From contig CABUNB010000009.1 in the NCBI GenBank assembly GCA_902492755.1, positions 1-57,734 on the forward strand: a stretch of DNA of 57,734 nucleotides, read 5' to 3'. Of the stretch, positions 57,213 to 57,734 are shown piece by piece (position 1 is the stretch's first letter; each line of letters starts with the position of its first letter). This stretch comes from an uncultured Collinsella sp. Lineage in GTDB: Bacteria > Actinomycetota > Coriobacteriia > Coriobacteriales > Coriobacteriaceae. The position numbers were made by a program, and so were the translations under genes. The notes beneath the pieces are model-generated. The model worked only from the letters and a program-made list of their open reading frames with translations. It had not been told where the DNA came from and did not search any database.

Positions 57213-57734
57213 CTAATACAGGCCCGCCTCGCGAATGGCCTCGACAGCCAAAGCGATCTGATCGGGCGGCAGGACCAGTGCCATACGCACGTGTCCCTCG
57301 CCCGAAGGGCCAAAGCTCGCGCCCGGCGTCACCACAACGCCGGCCTTCTCCATAAGCTCCTCGCAAAACGCCATGGAATCGGTGCGACCACCGGGAAGCT
57401 TGGCCCACACAAACATAGAACCATGCGCGTTGGGACGCTCCCAGCCCAGGTCCTCAAGACCGTCGCACAGGGCATCGCGGCGATCCTGGTACTTCAGACG
57501 CTGTGCCTCGACCTCATCGCGCGGGCCATTAAGGCACGCGATAGCAGCCTTCTGGATCGGGAAGAACATGCCAAAGTCAATCTGACTGCGCAGTTTGGCA
57601 AAGGCAGCGACCACATCCTCGCGGCCGACCAAAAAGCCGATACGCGCACCGGTGACGTTAAACGACTTGGAGAGCGAGAAGAACTCAACGCCCACCTCGA
57701 GCGCGCCAGGGTACTGCAAGAAGCTTCCACCCGG
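57213..57734 (-). CDS. Class I/II aminotransferase, C-terminal part (truncated by window edge)
   Basis: The last 173 residues of a PLP aminotransferase whose 5' part lies beyond the window. The Schiff-base lysine is in EFFSLSKSFNVTGARIGFLVG; the C-terminal domain has FVWAKLPGG and VVVTPGASFGPSGEGHVRMAL, in which GEGHVRMAL contains the carboxylate-binding Arg. It resembles the LL-diaminopimelate/N-acetyl-LL-DAP aminotransferase (PatA/DapL-like) branch, which would complete the DAP pathway encoded at 48974-52775, but the complete sequence is needed to decide. Confidence 0.85.
   Translation of the reverse strand, partial: PGGSFLQYPGALEVGVEFFSLSKSFNVTGARIGFLVGREDVVAAFAKLRSQIDFGMFFPIQKAAIACLNGPRDEVEAQRLKYQDRRDALCDGLEDLGWERPNAHGSMFVWAKLPGGRTDSMAFCEELMEKAGVVVTPGASFGPSGEGHVRMALVLPPDQIALAVEAIREAGLY

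Noticed and set aside
1..57734. CRISPR array, rRNA or tRNA genes
   Set aside because: No regularly spaced direct repeats with unique spacers, no cloverleaf with a GTTCGA-type T loop, and no conserved rRNA blocks were seen.

Overview
This 57.7-kb window is a GC-rich chromosomal segment from an anaerobic, fermentative, Gram-positive-type bacterium. Gene content, codon bias (strong G/C at third positions) and protein style fit the Coriobacteriia, most likely Collinsella; that assignment is inference from memory of families, not a database result. Genes sit on both strands in short operons separated by GC-rich intrinsic terminators. I saw no rRNA, tRNA, transposase, phage genes or CRISPR array.

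Layout. 56-4916 (minus): xerD recombinase, pyrG, a small winged-helix regulator and a DUF1846 protein. 4917-5521 is non-coding and full of palindromes. 5522-12579 (minus) is an arginine deiminase cluster: YfcC-type antiporter, arcB, arcA copy 1, an ArcT-like aminotransferase and arcA copy 2; the two arcA genes are identical at DNA level although their promoter regions have diverged, and no carbamate kinase gene is present. 13138-19282 (plus): ppk1, a RumA/RlmD-type rRNA methyltransferase, a DJ-1 protein, maf and a P1-family peptidase. 19283-19655 carries two copies, in opposite orientation, of a structured palindromic element with covarying inner stems. 19656-21882 (minus): family 2 glycosyltransferase and UDP-galactopyranose mutase. 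22115-25968: pta facing two tandem acetate kinases, with a 131-nt nested palindrome between. 26098-28259: a lower-GC MFS/LysR pair. 28301-32464 (minus): HIT protein, xseB, xseA, YugP-type metalloprotease, RNase D. 32563-35692 (plus): lipid kinase, a 30-residue membrane peptide and a cell-surface C69 dipeptidase.

35780-40054 (plus) is the most distinctive unit: an extended -10 promoter, a 22-codon leader peptide with three consecutive Trp codons, an intrinsic terminator, then two TrpP-like ECF S components, a fused double ATPase and an EcfT. I read it as an attenuation-controlled ECF tryptophan importer. 40179-42266 (minus) pairs an Asp/Glu racemase with a D-aspartate-ligase-like ATP-grasp enzyme. 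42501-44501 (plus): MOSC protein and a PcsB-like secreted peptidoglycan hydrolase. 44539-47403 (minus): membrane Ser/Thr kinase with an HTH partner, an FxLYD protein whose ribosome-binding site lies in a perfect 14-bp stem, and a small membrane protein downstream of an M20 amidohydrolase.

48706-52775 is a lysine operon: promoter, L-box lysine riboswitch, a single-ORF LysA-DapA fusion, dapB and dapH; the divergent M20 enzyme could be the N-acetyl-DAP deacetylase. 52894-53585 is a RelE/ParE-type toxin-antitoxin pair with a palindromic operator; then a NdpA-like nucleoid protein, a DUF2974 hydrolase flanked by 31-bp direct repeats, L-lactate dehydrogenase and a truncated class I/II aminotransferase at the right edge. 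Metabolically the window joins arginine catabolism, acetate and lactate fermentation, tryptophan uptake, lysine/DAP synthesis and cell-wall assembly.
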